Shown here: positions 17,709 through 25,073 of the stretch, in pieces
Layout: the number at the start of each line of letters is the position of its first letter
Numbering within the stretch: position 1 is the first letter of the stretch
The notes under the pieces: generated by a model
What the model was told of the DNA's origin: nothing
Databases searched by the model: none
Seen by the model: only the letters and a program-made list of their open reading frames with translations
Translations under genes and position numbers: made by a program
Source: Allohahella marinimesophila
Lineage (GTDB): Bacteria > Pseudomonadota > Gammaproteobacteria > Pseudomonadales > Oleiphilaceae
Assembly: GCF_039538005.1 (NCBI RefSeq)
Contig: NZ_BAABBO010000001.1
Location: forward strand, 620,001 to 684,000
Length of the DNA stretch: 64,000 bases
Direction of reading: 5' to 3'

Positions 17709-18797
17709 CTAGCCCAGGGGGCAACTCTCATGTTGCCCATAAGGCGCCACCAGGGACTTGTCTCTTTCTGCCCAGATCTTCCGAGCCTCTTCCGCCAGAC
17801 CCTCTGACTCTGGCTTGACGGCTCTCAGTCCCAGTTCAATGGTCGAAATGACTGCAGCCTCTCCGTACTCATCATCAAGTTCGCCCCGCCACATGGCATT
17901 GAGGGCCGATGGGTCGAGCGTATCCGGCTTCATGTGCCGTCGCTCGAATAGAGGAGGCAGCTCATCGATGCCGTGCGATGGGTCCTGCTCAGGGCGCGTC
18001 CAGTGAGCAAGGGTTTTCGCGTCCGGATTACGCTCGATCTCACCACCTTCCCCCTTGATGACCAGCGTGCTCCTGTAACCAAGGGCTAGCCCTGCATGCT
18101 GGTGAATGGCCAGATAGGGCGGATGGAACACGCCCTGGATGACGGCCGGTGCGCGACAGGGGTTCAATAGTCGCGCCATCGAGTGAATGGGCGACCTCAA
18201 GCCGAGTATCGAACGCATCTGAATGATGTCTTCCAGCCGGGGCCAGATCATCTTCAACGGCATGAACACGCAGTTGTATTTATCGAGCGCGGAGGCTGCC
18301 TCGCCAGGGTCTGATGCAAGGGGGATATGCAGTGACGCTGCAAGATCCTGGGTATAGAGGCGGCCATGCGTGTGCCCAGCCGCACCATGCACGAAGATTC
18401 TATGGCCTGCAGAAGCCAAAGCCTTGATTGATAGCAGAAACCAGGGCACATGTCGGCGCTTTCCGGCATAGGAGCTCCAGTCGAGATCGACCGGAATGTC
18501 GGTAAATGCATTGTGGGTTCGGGTATCGAGTTCTATCTGGGCAGCTTCGACGAAGCCTGCAATCTCATCTGGTGTTTCTTCCTTGACCCGCAATAGCATC
18601 AGAAAGGCGCCCAGCTGCAGATCCAGCACCTGACCATCGAGTATCTGTCCCATCGCTGCGCAGGCCTCTTCCCTACTGAACGAGCGGGTACCGCGCTTGC
18701 CCTTGCCAAGAATGCGGATGTATTGCGCGAAGCTATGTTCGTTGCGTTCGAGAAAATTGGTTTTGGTGACTGCTGAATTCGAATCAGTTGAATCCAA
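17709..18797 (-). CDS. ybiB: TrpD2/YbiB-like glycosyltransferase-family protein
   Basis: A 362-residue protein of the anthranilate phosphoribosyltransferase fold. The helical N-terminal domain is seen in FSREEACAAMGQILDGQVLD and LQLGAFLMLLRVKEETPDEI. The catalytic motifs of true TrpD (the GTGGD loop) are replaced here (region KRRHVPWFLLSIKALASAGHRIFVHGAAGH), as in the YbiB/TrpD2 subgroup, which is reported to bind nucleic acid rather than make tryptophan. No trp genes are near. It ends 23 bp from nfuA on the opposite strand; a GGGCAAC/GTTGCCC hairpin (17719-17738) lies in its last codons. Confidence 0.82.
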   Translation of the reverse strand: MDSTDSNSAVTKTNFLERNEHSFAQYIRILGKGKRGTRSFSREEACAAMGQILDGQVLDLQLGAFLMLLRVKEETPDEIAGFVEAAQIELDTRTHNAFTDIPVDLDWSSYAGKRRHVPWFLLSIKALASAGHRIFVHGAAGHTHGRLYTQDLAASLHIPLASDPGEAASALDKYNCVFMPLKMIWPRLEDIIQMRSILGLRSPIHSMARLLNPCRAPAVIQGVFHPPYLAIHQHAGLALGYRSTLVIKGEGGEIERNPDAKTLAHWTRPEQDPSHGIDELPPLFERRHMKPDTLDPSALNAMWRGELDDEYGEAAVISTIELGLRAVKPESEGLAEEARKIWAERDKSLVAPYGQHESCPLG

Positions 18798-18882
18798 GGC
18801 CGGGCTCCGCAGGGTGGGTGGTGTTCCCAGTGTACTGGCTGCGAAGTGGCCTTGGAAGTAAAGCTGCTGTCGAGAGGTCCCC

Positions 18883-20232
18883 TTAGCTTTTCATCTGATC
18901 GAGCATGCGCAGGTGATCCTTGCGGAAGGACCGGCCCGCCAGGAAGACGAAGATCGCAGTAATACCAAGGGTCACCGGCACGAGATACATGGCCCCGTGA
19001 AGTCCGATCGCTCTGAATCCTTCAGTCATTTCGAGCGCGCCCGCAGCCATCATGGCCTCATTTGCCAGGTAGTCGGACAGGCCGCCCACCACCACGAGGC
19101 CAAAGGCGCCGCCGAGCAGGTACATGCCCGCGAAGTACAAGGCCATGGCAGTGGCCCGTAGCCGCGGCTCCACGACGTCCTGCAGTGCTGGGTAAACCGT
19201 GGTGTAGTAGCTGTAGTAGGTCAGCCAGCCAATGCCGAAGAGCACAGAGAACGCGATCACACCATTGTCGCCGTCAAGCGCAAAGCCTGTTGCCAGGGCC
19301 GCTATCACCATGCACAGCGCGCCGTAGTTGAGCCGTCCGGTCTGGCTGCGCATATGAATTCGATCCGATATCTGTCCGCCGACGGTCAGACCAATCAGTC
19401 CCGTGACACCCACAATGAGACCGGTCAGCATGGCCGCTTGCTCGATGGGGAGCTCGTAATAGCGTTGCAGGAGGGCGACCAGATAGCCGTTGCCGGCATA
19501 CGCAGCAAAGTTGACGGCAACGCCGGAAAGAATGATCCACCACATTGTGGGAATGCTCAGGACACGACGAAGTGGCTTGTCGAGTACATTCTGCCCAAGC
19601 GCCGTTTCCTCGGCAGCACCGCGCGCAGGTTCCTTCATGAACAGGATGACGACTGCCAGTATCAGGCCGGGTATCGCGGCTATGAAGAACGGTGCTCGCC
19701 AGCTATCGAAGGCCTTGACCATGGCACCGACCGTGAAGAATGCTAGTACGAGGCCGAGCGGCAGTCCGAGCATGAAGACCCCCATCGCGCGTGAGCGCTT
19801 GTTTGCGGGAAAGAGGTCACCGATGAGTGAGGTGGCAGCGGGTGCGCAGCTGGCCTCGCCAACACCCACACCCATCCGGGCGAGGAGCAGGGTCATGAAA
19901 CTTCCTGCCATGCCTGTGGCGGCTGTCAGGCCACTCCAGACTGTCAGTCCAGCCGCCAGGACTTTTTTTCTGGTGCCTGTGTCAGACAGCCTTCCCAACG
20001 GGATACCTGCAATCGCATACACCACCGTGAACGCTGCGCCAATAATGCCGAGCTGCAAATCGTTGAGATCGAACTCGATACGCATTGGTTCCAGAACGAC
20101 AGCCGGAATGGTGCGATCGAAAAAATTCAGCAGATTGACCAGGAAAAGCAGGAAGAGAACGCTCCAGGCGTTATCGGCCTGTTTGCCGACATGGGCGGCG
20201 GATGCAGGATTGACTGAGGGCTTGGTACTCAA
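18883..20232 (-). CDS. MFS transporter, Spinster-like
   Basis: A 449-residue inner-membrane transporter with about 12 membrane helices. The MFS loop 2-3 signature is in GIPLGRLSDTGTRKKVLAAG and there is an acidic-substrate type segment ARMGVGVGEASCAPAATSL, which is frequent in the Spinster branch. A second signature is in GLTVGGQISDRIHMRS between the two halves. Some Spinster proteins carry lipids or sphingosine phosphate, but the substrate here cannot be inferred. It is monocistronic, 85 bp downstream of the TrpD2-like gene start region. Confidence 0.9.
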   Translation of the reverse strand: MSTKPSVNPASAAHVGKQADNAWSVLFLLFLVNLLNFFDRTIPAVVLEPMRIEFDLNDLQLGIIGAAFTVVYAIAGIPLGRLSDTGTRKKVLAAGLTVWSGLTAATGMAGSFMTLLLARMGVGVGEASCAPAATSLIGDLFPANKRSRAMGVFMLGLPLGLVLAFFTVGAMVKAFDSWRAPFFIAAIPGLILAVVILFMKEPARGAAEETALGQNVLDKPLRRVLSIPTMWWIILSGVAVNFAAYAGNGYLVALLQRYYELPIEQAAMLTGLIVGVTGLIGLTVGGQISDRIHMRSQTGRLNYGALCMVIAALATGFALDGDNGVIAFSVLFGIGWLTYYSYYTTVYPALQDVVEPRLRATAMALYFAGMYLLGGAFGLVVVGGLSDYLANEAMMAAGALEMTEGFRAIGLHGAMYLVPVTLGITAIFVFLAGRSFRKDHLRMLDQMKS

Positions 20233-20350
20233 GAGATGCTCCGATTGGCATTTTTGTTTTTGTTCAAAGAAGGGCTAAGAGTGGCCTAGATCGCAGGTGC
20301 TAGCAAACATTCGAAGACCAGATTGTCGGATCGTCGACACAATTTCGGAT

Positions 20351-20689
20351 TCAGAGACAGCCAGGCGGTTTCGGCAAACCGGCCATGCGGCAGATCTGCT
20401 TGATCGAGCTGCCGGCCGTGGAGGAAGGTGGAAACAAGTGCATCAGGCTCATGCTGCTGAATTCAGGGGTACTCTGCTGAAGGTAGCGAACAAAACTGCG
20501 TGCCAGCGGAGCCTGGCCGTAAAGCTCATAGTAAGTACGGGCAGCGAGCAGGAGTTCGAGATGGGCCCGCTCGAGCTCGATGTCTGATTGTTGTGCCAGC
20601 TGACGGGCGACTGTTTCGGACCAGTCGGCGATATTGCGTAGAAATCCTTCCTTGTCGGTTTGTGGCTCAACGCCAGGGATACTGCTCAT
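20351..20689 (-). CDS. tusE: TusE/DsrC-family sulfur carrier protein
   Basis: Final carrier of the Tus relay that passes persulfide sulfur to MnmA for 2-thiouridine in tRNA. The 112-residue protein has the family core (DKEGFLRNIADWSETVARQL, LLLAARTYYELYGQAP) and the flexible C-terminal arm KQICRMAGLPKPPGCL with the catalytic penultimate Cys. A second Cys lies 11 residues earlier in the arm, as in DsrC proteins of sulfite metabolism, while E. coli TusE has only the terminal one. It is the last gene of the tusDCBE operon, 8 bp after tusB. Confidence 0.92.
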   Translation of the reverse strand: MSSIPGVEPQTDKEGFLRNIADWSETVARQLAQQSDIELERAHLELLLAARTYYELYGQAPLARSFVRYLQQSTPEFSSMSLMHLFPPSSTAGSSIKQICRMAGLPKPPGCL

Positions 20690-20697
20690 CGGAATGA

Positions 20698-21078
20698 TCA
20701 GTACCAGGTCATGGACTGTATGTGGTGCTCTGTCAGCTCCACGAAACGATCAAAATCTATCAGCTGGAAGCATCTGCCAGCATCTCCGGGTAGGCTGGCG
20801 TCCGCGATGCCACGGGCGGTGCAGTCGGCCTTTAGCACCATGACCTGATGAGGCTCAGTCGCAAAAGCAGGCGTGGGTTCACCGGGCGCCTGGTAGCACT
20901 GGGGATCAAGATCGTTGGCCAGCCCTAGTGCGGCCCAGAGGCGTCCGCTGGCTTCGCTGGGATGAGACCAGTACACACCGTCTTCGATCAGCAGCAGCGC
21001 GTCCTTCGATCCCATGAGCGCAAGACAGTGCTCGAGCTGGCTTCCCGCGTCGAGTCCCAGGGTGAATATATGCAGCAT
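20698..21078 (-). CDS. tusB: Sulfur relay protein TusB/DsrH
   Basis: Small subunit of the TusBCD heterohexamer. The frame is open to 21210, but ATG at 21078 gives the usual N-terminus MLHIFTLGLDAGSQLEHCLA and the expected size of about 126 residues. The segment KDALLLIEDGVYW is the typical TusB core. It lies 10 bp after tusC and 8 bp before tusE. No active-site Cys is expected in TusB. Confidence 0.9.
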   Translation of the reverse strand: MLHIFTLGLDAGSQLEHCLALMGSKDALLLIEDGVYWSHPSEASGRLWAALGLANDLDPQCYQAPGEPTPAFATEPHQVMVLKADCTARGIADASLPGDAGRCFQLIDFDRFVELTEHHIQSMTWY

Positions 21079-21088
21079 GAGCGGTGGC

Positions 21089-21451
21089 CTAGAAGCTGTG
21101 GACGTGGTCGGCAGCGTGCAGATGTTCACGAACGCTGGCGAGTGAAACCGGGGTGACCGGCAACAGGAACTGCTCGACATGCAGGCCATAGCGCACGATC
21201 TCACGCTCATCTACCAGCACCTTGGCGACATCGAACAGTGGCAGGGAGGCAAAGGCCTTGGTCTGATTTTTCATGTTGATATCGTGGCTTTGGCCCGGCA
21301 GCAGGTTGAACAGTCCGGAACCAAGAAAGATTGCGGTGATTTTCTGGTCGAAGGCGGCTGTTGCCAGCAGCATGTCGAGGCCATCGGCTGCCAGACTGCG
21401 GCCGTAAGGTGGCTTGAGAAAGACGAAAGCGAGGTGGCGGCTATGCTGCAT
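21089..21451 (-). CDS. tusC: Sulfur relay protein TusC/DsrF
   Basis: Middle subunit of TusBCD, 120 residues, normal size. Recognised by FVFLKPPYGRSLAADGLDML and AAFDQKITAIFLGSGLFNLL, the DsrE-like fold core. ATG at 21451 lies 9 bp after the tusD stop codon. Function is structural in the sulfur-transfer complex. Confidence 0.92.
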   Translation of the reverse strand: MQHSRHLAFVFLKPPYGRSLAADGLDMLLATAAFDQKITAIFLGSGLFNLLPGQSHDINMKNQTKAFASLPLFDVAKVLVDEREIVRYGLHVEQFLLPVTPVSLASVREHLHAADHVHSF

Positions 21452-21460
21452 AGGGACTCC

Positions 21461-21862
21461 TTAGCGGGCGAATGTCAGGATGCGATCCGACACCTGAGTA
21501 GCTTCTATCCAGTCGCCCAGGCCTGCAATTTCAAAATGGCTGTCGAGGGTAACCGCGTCGAGTTCGTAGCGCTTGGCCTCGCCGGCATCGACGACCCCCT
21601 TTTTCAGTGCGCTGGCAATACAGACGGTGAGGGCGATATCGTGTCGCTCTCGCAGCTCCCGCCAGCCTGCTGGAAGCTGCGCAGCATCTTGTGGCGGGAC
21701 CGCCGTCGAGAGGGCGTTGTAAACACCGTCGTGGTAGAAAAAAACCCTGAAGATACGATGGCCTCGGGCGATGGCCGCACGACAGAACTGTTCTGCGGTG
21801 TATGGTGCCTGGTGACCAAGCGGTGCAGACATCACCAGCAGGCTGTAGGTGAGAGATGACAC
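21461..21862 (-). CDS. tusD: Sulfurtransferase TusD/DsrE
   Basis: Accepts persulfide sulfur from TusA and passes it to TusE. The 133-residue protein has the N-terminal core TYSLLVMSAPLGHQAPYTA and ARGHRIFRVFFYHDGVYNAL, and the catalytic Cys in IALTVCIASALKKGV at about residue 80. First gene of tusDCBE, separated from yccA by about 155 bp containing the yccA terminator. Its own promoter is not clear. Confidence 0.93.
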   Translation of the reverse strand: MSSLTYSLLVMSAPLGHQAPYTAEQFCRAAIARGHRIFRVFFYHDGVYNALSTAVPPQDAAQLPAGWRELRERHDIALTVCIASALKKGVVDAGEAKRYELDAVTLDSHFEIAGLGDWIEATQVSDRILTFAR

Positions 21863-21978
21863 GGTTCAGATCCCCTTGCATTCGGCTACGGGCTAGCGGG
21901 CCGACTCATCTTGTACTGTAGCATAAAGCCCCGGGGTAGGCGGCTGATCTGACTGTCAATTCATCAAATGGCAGGCAT

Positions 21979-22003
21979 AAAAAAGCCCGGCAGTGCCGGG
22001 CTT
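21979..22003 (-). terminator. Rho-independent terminator of the BI-1/YccA gene
   Basis: On the minus strand AAGCCCGGC (complement of 21995-22003) pairs with GCCGGGCTT (complement of 21983-21991) around a 3-nt loop, and six T residues follow at 21984-21979. It lies 16 bp after the stop codon of the gene at 22019-22714. This is the clearest intrinsic terminator in the window and separates yccA from tusDCBE. Confidence 0.9.
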
Positions 22004-22018
22004 CGCTTGACAGGTCTA

Positions 22019-22714
22019 TCAGTCGTCGCCGCCGAAAGCCATGAGGATATGCAGCAGGCTCATGAAGATGTTGTAGATCGAAGCATACAGGCTGACCGCG
22101 GCCAGGATGTAGTTCGTTTCACCACCACGAACAATGGCGCTGGTCTGCCACAGGATCGCTGCTGATGACATCAGGATGATGGCTACCGAGATGGCCAGGG
22201 CTACAGCCGGGATCTGCAGGAACAGATTCAGGATGAAAGCGCCGAGAATAACGAAGAAGCCGATCGTGACGAAGCTGCTCAGGAAGCTGAAGTCTTTCTT
22301 GGTGACCAGCGCGGTGCCGCTCAGACCAAAGAAGGCAAAGGCTGTCAGTCCCAGGGCTGTCGTGACCATTTGTCCCTGGCCAGCGGCTACGAGCGTGCCA
22401 ACAATCGGGCCAATGGTGAGGCCGAGGAGGCCAGTGAACGCAAATGCGAGCACGAGACCCCAGACACTGTTCGCCACCTTGTTGATGACGAAGCTGATGA
22501 CCAGCGCGCCAATCAATGCACCAAAGTGCACGACCGGATTGAAGGCCATTCCGCTTGAGATAAATGCCGTAAACGCCGAAAACGCCAGGGTCATGCCCAG
22601 GAGCCAGTAGGTGTTCTTGAGAACAGTATTGGCGGTGTCGCTATCGACGACAGGCGTTGAGCCTGCTCCTGCGGCCGCCAGGTTGTAACCCTGTTGATAA
22701 CGTCTGTCCTGCAT
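22019..22714 (-). CDS. yccA: Bax inhibitor-1/YccA family inner-membrane protein
   Basis: A 231-residue protein with seven predicted membrane helices of the BI-1 family; E. coli YccA binds and moderates the FtsH protease. The family region NTYWLLGMTLAFSAFTAFIS and the C-terminal helices SLYASIYNIFMSLLHILMAF with a terminal FGGDD are typical. The frame is open to 22777, but ATG at 22714 is chosen because GGAGG is 5 bp upstream. The proximity to tusDCBE is conserved in other Gammaproteobacteria. Confidence 0.92.
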   Translation of the reverse strand: MQDRRYQQGYNLAAAGAGSTPVVDSDTANTVLKNTYWLLGMTLAFSAFTAFISSGMAFNPVVHFGALIGALVISFVINKVANSVWGLVLAFAFTGLLGLTIGPIVGTLVAAGQGQMVTTALGLTAFAFFGLSGTALVTKKDFSFLSSFVTIGFFVILGAFILNLFLQIPAVALAISVAIILMSSAAILWQTSAIVRGGETNYILAAVSLYASIYNIFMSLLHILMAFGGDD

Positions 22715-22791
22715 ACAGTCCTCCAAAGACATGCTTAAATGCTGCTTTACCGGCGCCCAGCGCCAGCAAAGGTTCAACTCGAACTGCTTTT

Positions 22792-22819
22792 ATAATATAG
22801 ACACCGGGCGCAAATTCAA
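22792..22819 (-). promoter_or_regulatory. Sigma-70 promoter of yccA
   Basis: On the minus strand TTGAAT (22819-22814) is followed by 16 bp and TATTAT (22797-22792), about 78 bp upstream of the chosen ATG. The match to the consensus and spacing is good. Confidence 0.7.
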
Positions 22820-22920
22820 TGCTGGCGGTCACGATAGTGCTTAATTTGGTGTAATTTGCTGCATGTAGAGAACGCACCGGAGCTCAGGAGGCGTCAGCGC
22901 CAAGAACTCGTGCATTCAGG

Positions 22921-22948
22921 TTGACACTGCCTGAAGATAACGTATTAT
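22921..22948 (+). promoter_or_regulatory. Sigma-70 promoter of tRNA-Ser
   Basis: TTGACA (22921-22926), 16-bp spacer, TATTAT (22943-22948), followed by a GC-rich ACGCGC discriminator of the type seen in stable RNA promoters under stringent control. The tRNA begins 41 bp after the -10 element. Confidence 0.78.
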
Positions 22949-22989
22949 TACGCGCTTCTTCACCCCGCTCACACTGGTGAAGTCCCGAC

Positions 22990-23080
22990 GGAGGGATGGC
23001 AGAGCGGTTGAATGCACCGGTCTTGAAAACCGGCATAGGTTTATAGCCTATCCAGGGTTCGAATCCCTGTCCCTCCGCCA
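22990..23080 (+). tRNA. tRNA-Ser (anticodon TGA)
   Basis: A 91-nt class II tRNA. The acceptor stem GGAGGGA (22990-22996) pairs with TCCCTCC (23070-23076), followed by G and an encoded CCA. The anticodon stem-loop CCGGTCTTGAAAACCGG gives anticodon TGA, reading UCA and related Ser codons. A long variable arm (CATAGGTTTATAGCCTATC) and the T arm CAGGGTTCGAATCCCTG are present. This folds completely, so the call is firm. Confidence 0.98.
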
Positions 23081-23134
23081 CCTTTTCTCGCTTCCTTCTG
23101 TTTTTCCCTGACTCATTGTCGGCCACCGCCAGCA

Positions 23135-24253
23135 TTATGGTGTCGCCACAAGTCCCGTAGGCGCCTGACTCGACTGTGGTTGCTCTGCCGCCTGTTTCTC
23201 GATCCACTTTGGAATGACTTCCTCGAGCCAGAAAGACGATCTTCGTAGCGAAGGGATATGCCCCTGCAGGCCAACGGTCAGCTGTTCCGAGATAAACCCG
23301 AGGTGGCCGCCGCCAGAGCTGATGTCGAAGCGGATGTTTGGAGGGCAGCCTTCTTCACTGGGCGCTGATGATTCCGGCATAAAGGGATCGTCCCGGGAGT
23401 GGATGACCCACAGTGGGCGAGTAACTTTCGGCAGGAAGTATTTCGCTGAACTCCGTTCATAGTAGTCGCGGGCCGAACTGAAGTTATTTAGCGGCGCAGT
23501 GATCAGTCTGTCGAAATCCCAGAAACTCTTGATGCCCGCCAGTGTCTCGTCGCTGCCAAGCGCTTCCATTTGTTCAAAGCGTGAATGCCATGGCTCTCTG
23601 GCGCCGCTGCGTTGACTCAGAAACTGGAACATCCGCTTTTTCGCGGCGATATATTCCAGGCAGCCACCGACGAGCTGATTACGATAGACACGGCTGATGC
23701 CTTCATCCATGTGATTGGCGCAGGCGACCAGATCGAAGGGCGCAGAGACAATGACGCCGGCGTCTGCGCAGGCAGCATCGCGCTGCTCGCCAAACCATTT
23801 GCACAGCGCATTACCGCCCATGGAGTAGCCTACGGCAGCGATGAAATGCTCGGGGAAGCGCAACCTGACGTGTTGCATCACCAACTCGACGTCTTCAGTG
23901 TCACCAGAATGATAGCCACGGGGTAACCAGTTGGGTGTGCCTGAGCATCCTCTGAAATTCACGGCGACGCTGGCGATGCCGACCTGCCCAAGGGCCTTCT
24001 GCAAGCCGAGTACGTAGAGACTGTCACTCGAGCCTGTCAGCCCGTGAAACAGCACTGCGGTAATCGGCTGAAGATCAGTCTTGAGTGCTACCTGCGGTAC
24101 GTGCCAGTCGAGATCGAGAAAATCACCATCCGGTGTATGCAGGCGTTCCCTGTCACGCCACACCAGTGGTTTTGTGCGGGTGAGCTGACTCCAGATCGTC
24201 TGCAGGTGGGCGCTGGTGAGGAGCGAGTGTGGCTGAAACCGATGTGAGTTCAC
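23135..24253 (-). CDS. yheT: YheT-like alpha/beta hydrolase
   Basis: A 372-residue hydrolase of the YheT/ABHD1-3 branch. The N-terminal signature SLLTSAHLQTIWSQL is typical. The oxyanion segment VLFHGLTGSSDSLYV, the nucleophile elbow AAVGYSMGGNALCKW (Ser), the acid region RDDPFMPE, and the His in GGGHLGFI complete the catalytic set. The substrate is unknown; related proteins act on esters. Its start lies 101 bp inside the preceding hydrolase gene, and the signature at residues 10-24 shows that most of this overlap really codes in both frames. It ends the three-gene operon running from 26926. Confidence 0.88.
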   Translation of the reverse strand: MNSHRFQPHSLLTSAHLQTIWSQLTRTKPLVWRDRERLHTPDGDFLDLDWHVPQVALKTDLQPITAVLFHGLTGSSDSLYVLGLQKALGQVGIASVAVNFRGCSGTPNWLPRGYHSGDTEDVELVMQHVRLRFPEHFIAAVGYSMGGNALCKWFGEQRDAACADAGVIVSAPFDLVACANHMDEGISRVYRNQLVGGCLEYIAAKKRMFQFLSQRSGAREPWHSRFEQMEALGSDETLAGIKSFWDFDRLITAPLNNFSSARDYYERSSAKYFLPKVTRPLWVIHSRDDPFMPESSAPSEEGCPPNIRFDISSGGGHLGFISEQLTVGLQGHIPSLRRSSFWLEEVIPKWIEKQAAEQPQSSQAPTGLVATP

Positions 24254-25073
24254 GCGAGGTCCCTCTCAATGAGTCTGTCAGTATCGTGGTCAATGTCCGT
24301 ATTACTGCTTCCGGGTATTCTGACGGAAGCCAGTGCCCACAGCCTTCAACTATTACTATACGCTCATGTGGAATCTGTCGGCCAAAATGGCTGGGAATAT
24401 ATGGATCGCTATCGCCCCAGAGCAGCTGAATGCGCGATGCGTCGATATGCCGTCTCAGTTCCGCCTGCAGTTCAGTGAAGGCGTACGGTGGGGCAGATCG
24501 GTACAGCTTCAGAATAGTCGCCTTGGTGGTGGGCCTGTTGGCGGATGCGAACATCCGCCGAATGGTGGCGGTATCCAGATTCTTACTGCCTCGGCGGATC
24601 TCATGACTGAACAGCGGGTGATTCATCATCAGCATCGACAGTTCGCCAAGCCCGGGCGTTTGCCAGATCCTCGCCCAGGTGTGCCAGCGATAGAGATGCG
24701 AAAAGGGAAAGCTGGCCCCGACAATGGCGGCGACCTTGTCGGGGAACTGCGCCGCAAAGCTGAGGCCGAATATGGCACCCCAGTCGTGCAGGACCAGCGT
24801 CAAGGGTGTCTCGATGCCGCAGGCCTCTACAAGTCGGTTGATGTGTTGACCGTAGGCCCGTAAGTCGAAGCTGAAGCCTTCGGGGAGCTCGGATTCGCCA
24901 AAGCCCGGCAAGTCGGGCGCAAAGCAGTGGAACCGATCTTCCACACCAACGATCACATCTTCCCAGAGGGCGCTGGTATCGGGTACACCATGCAAAAACA
25001 GAGCGGGTGCTCCCGACCCGCTTATCCGCACAGCGTCGGTGCCGAACCTGACCATGGGTGTCCCGGTTGTCAT
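24153..25073 (-). CDS. Alpha/beta hydrolase with Asp nucleophile (dehalogenase/epoxide hydrolase type)
   Basis: A 306-residue hydrolase. The oxyanion-hole strand ALFLHGVPDTSALWEDVI and the nucleophile elbow VLHDWGAIFGLSFAAQ place Asp, not Ser, at the nucleophile, as in haloalkane dehalogenases, fluoroacetate dehalogenases and epoxide hydrolases. The acid is likely in LWGDSDPYIP and the base His in VEGCGHWLPSEYPE. The core ends near residue 268; the last ~38 residues (rich in Ser, His, Pro) are an extension that overlaps yheT by 101 bp. The start overlaps the stop of the amidohydrolase gene by 4 bp (ATGA). Confidence 0.85.
   Translation of the reverse strand: MTTGTPMVRFGTDAVRISGSGAPALFLHGVPDTSALWEDVIVGVEDRFHCFAPDLPGFGESELPEGFSFDLRAYGQHINRLVEACGIETPLTLVLHDWGAIFGLSFAAQFPDKVAAIVGASFPFSHLYRWHTWARIWQTPGLGELSMLMMNHPLFSHEIRRGSKNLDTATIRRMFASANRPTTKATILKLYRSAPPYAFTELQAELRRHIDASRIQLLWGDSDPYIPSHFGRQIPHERIVIVEGCGHWLPSEYPEAVIRTLTTILTDSLRGTSRELTSVSATLAPHQRPPADDLESAHPHKTTGVA

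Noticed and set aside
22884..23207. Minus-strand frame with a GQGFEPWIGYKPMP segment
   Set aside because: It is the complement of tRNA-Ser, a known source of false proteins.
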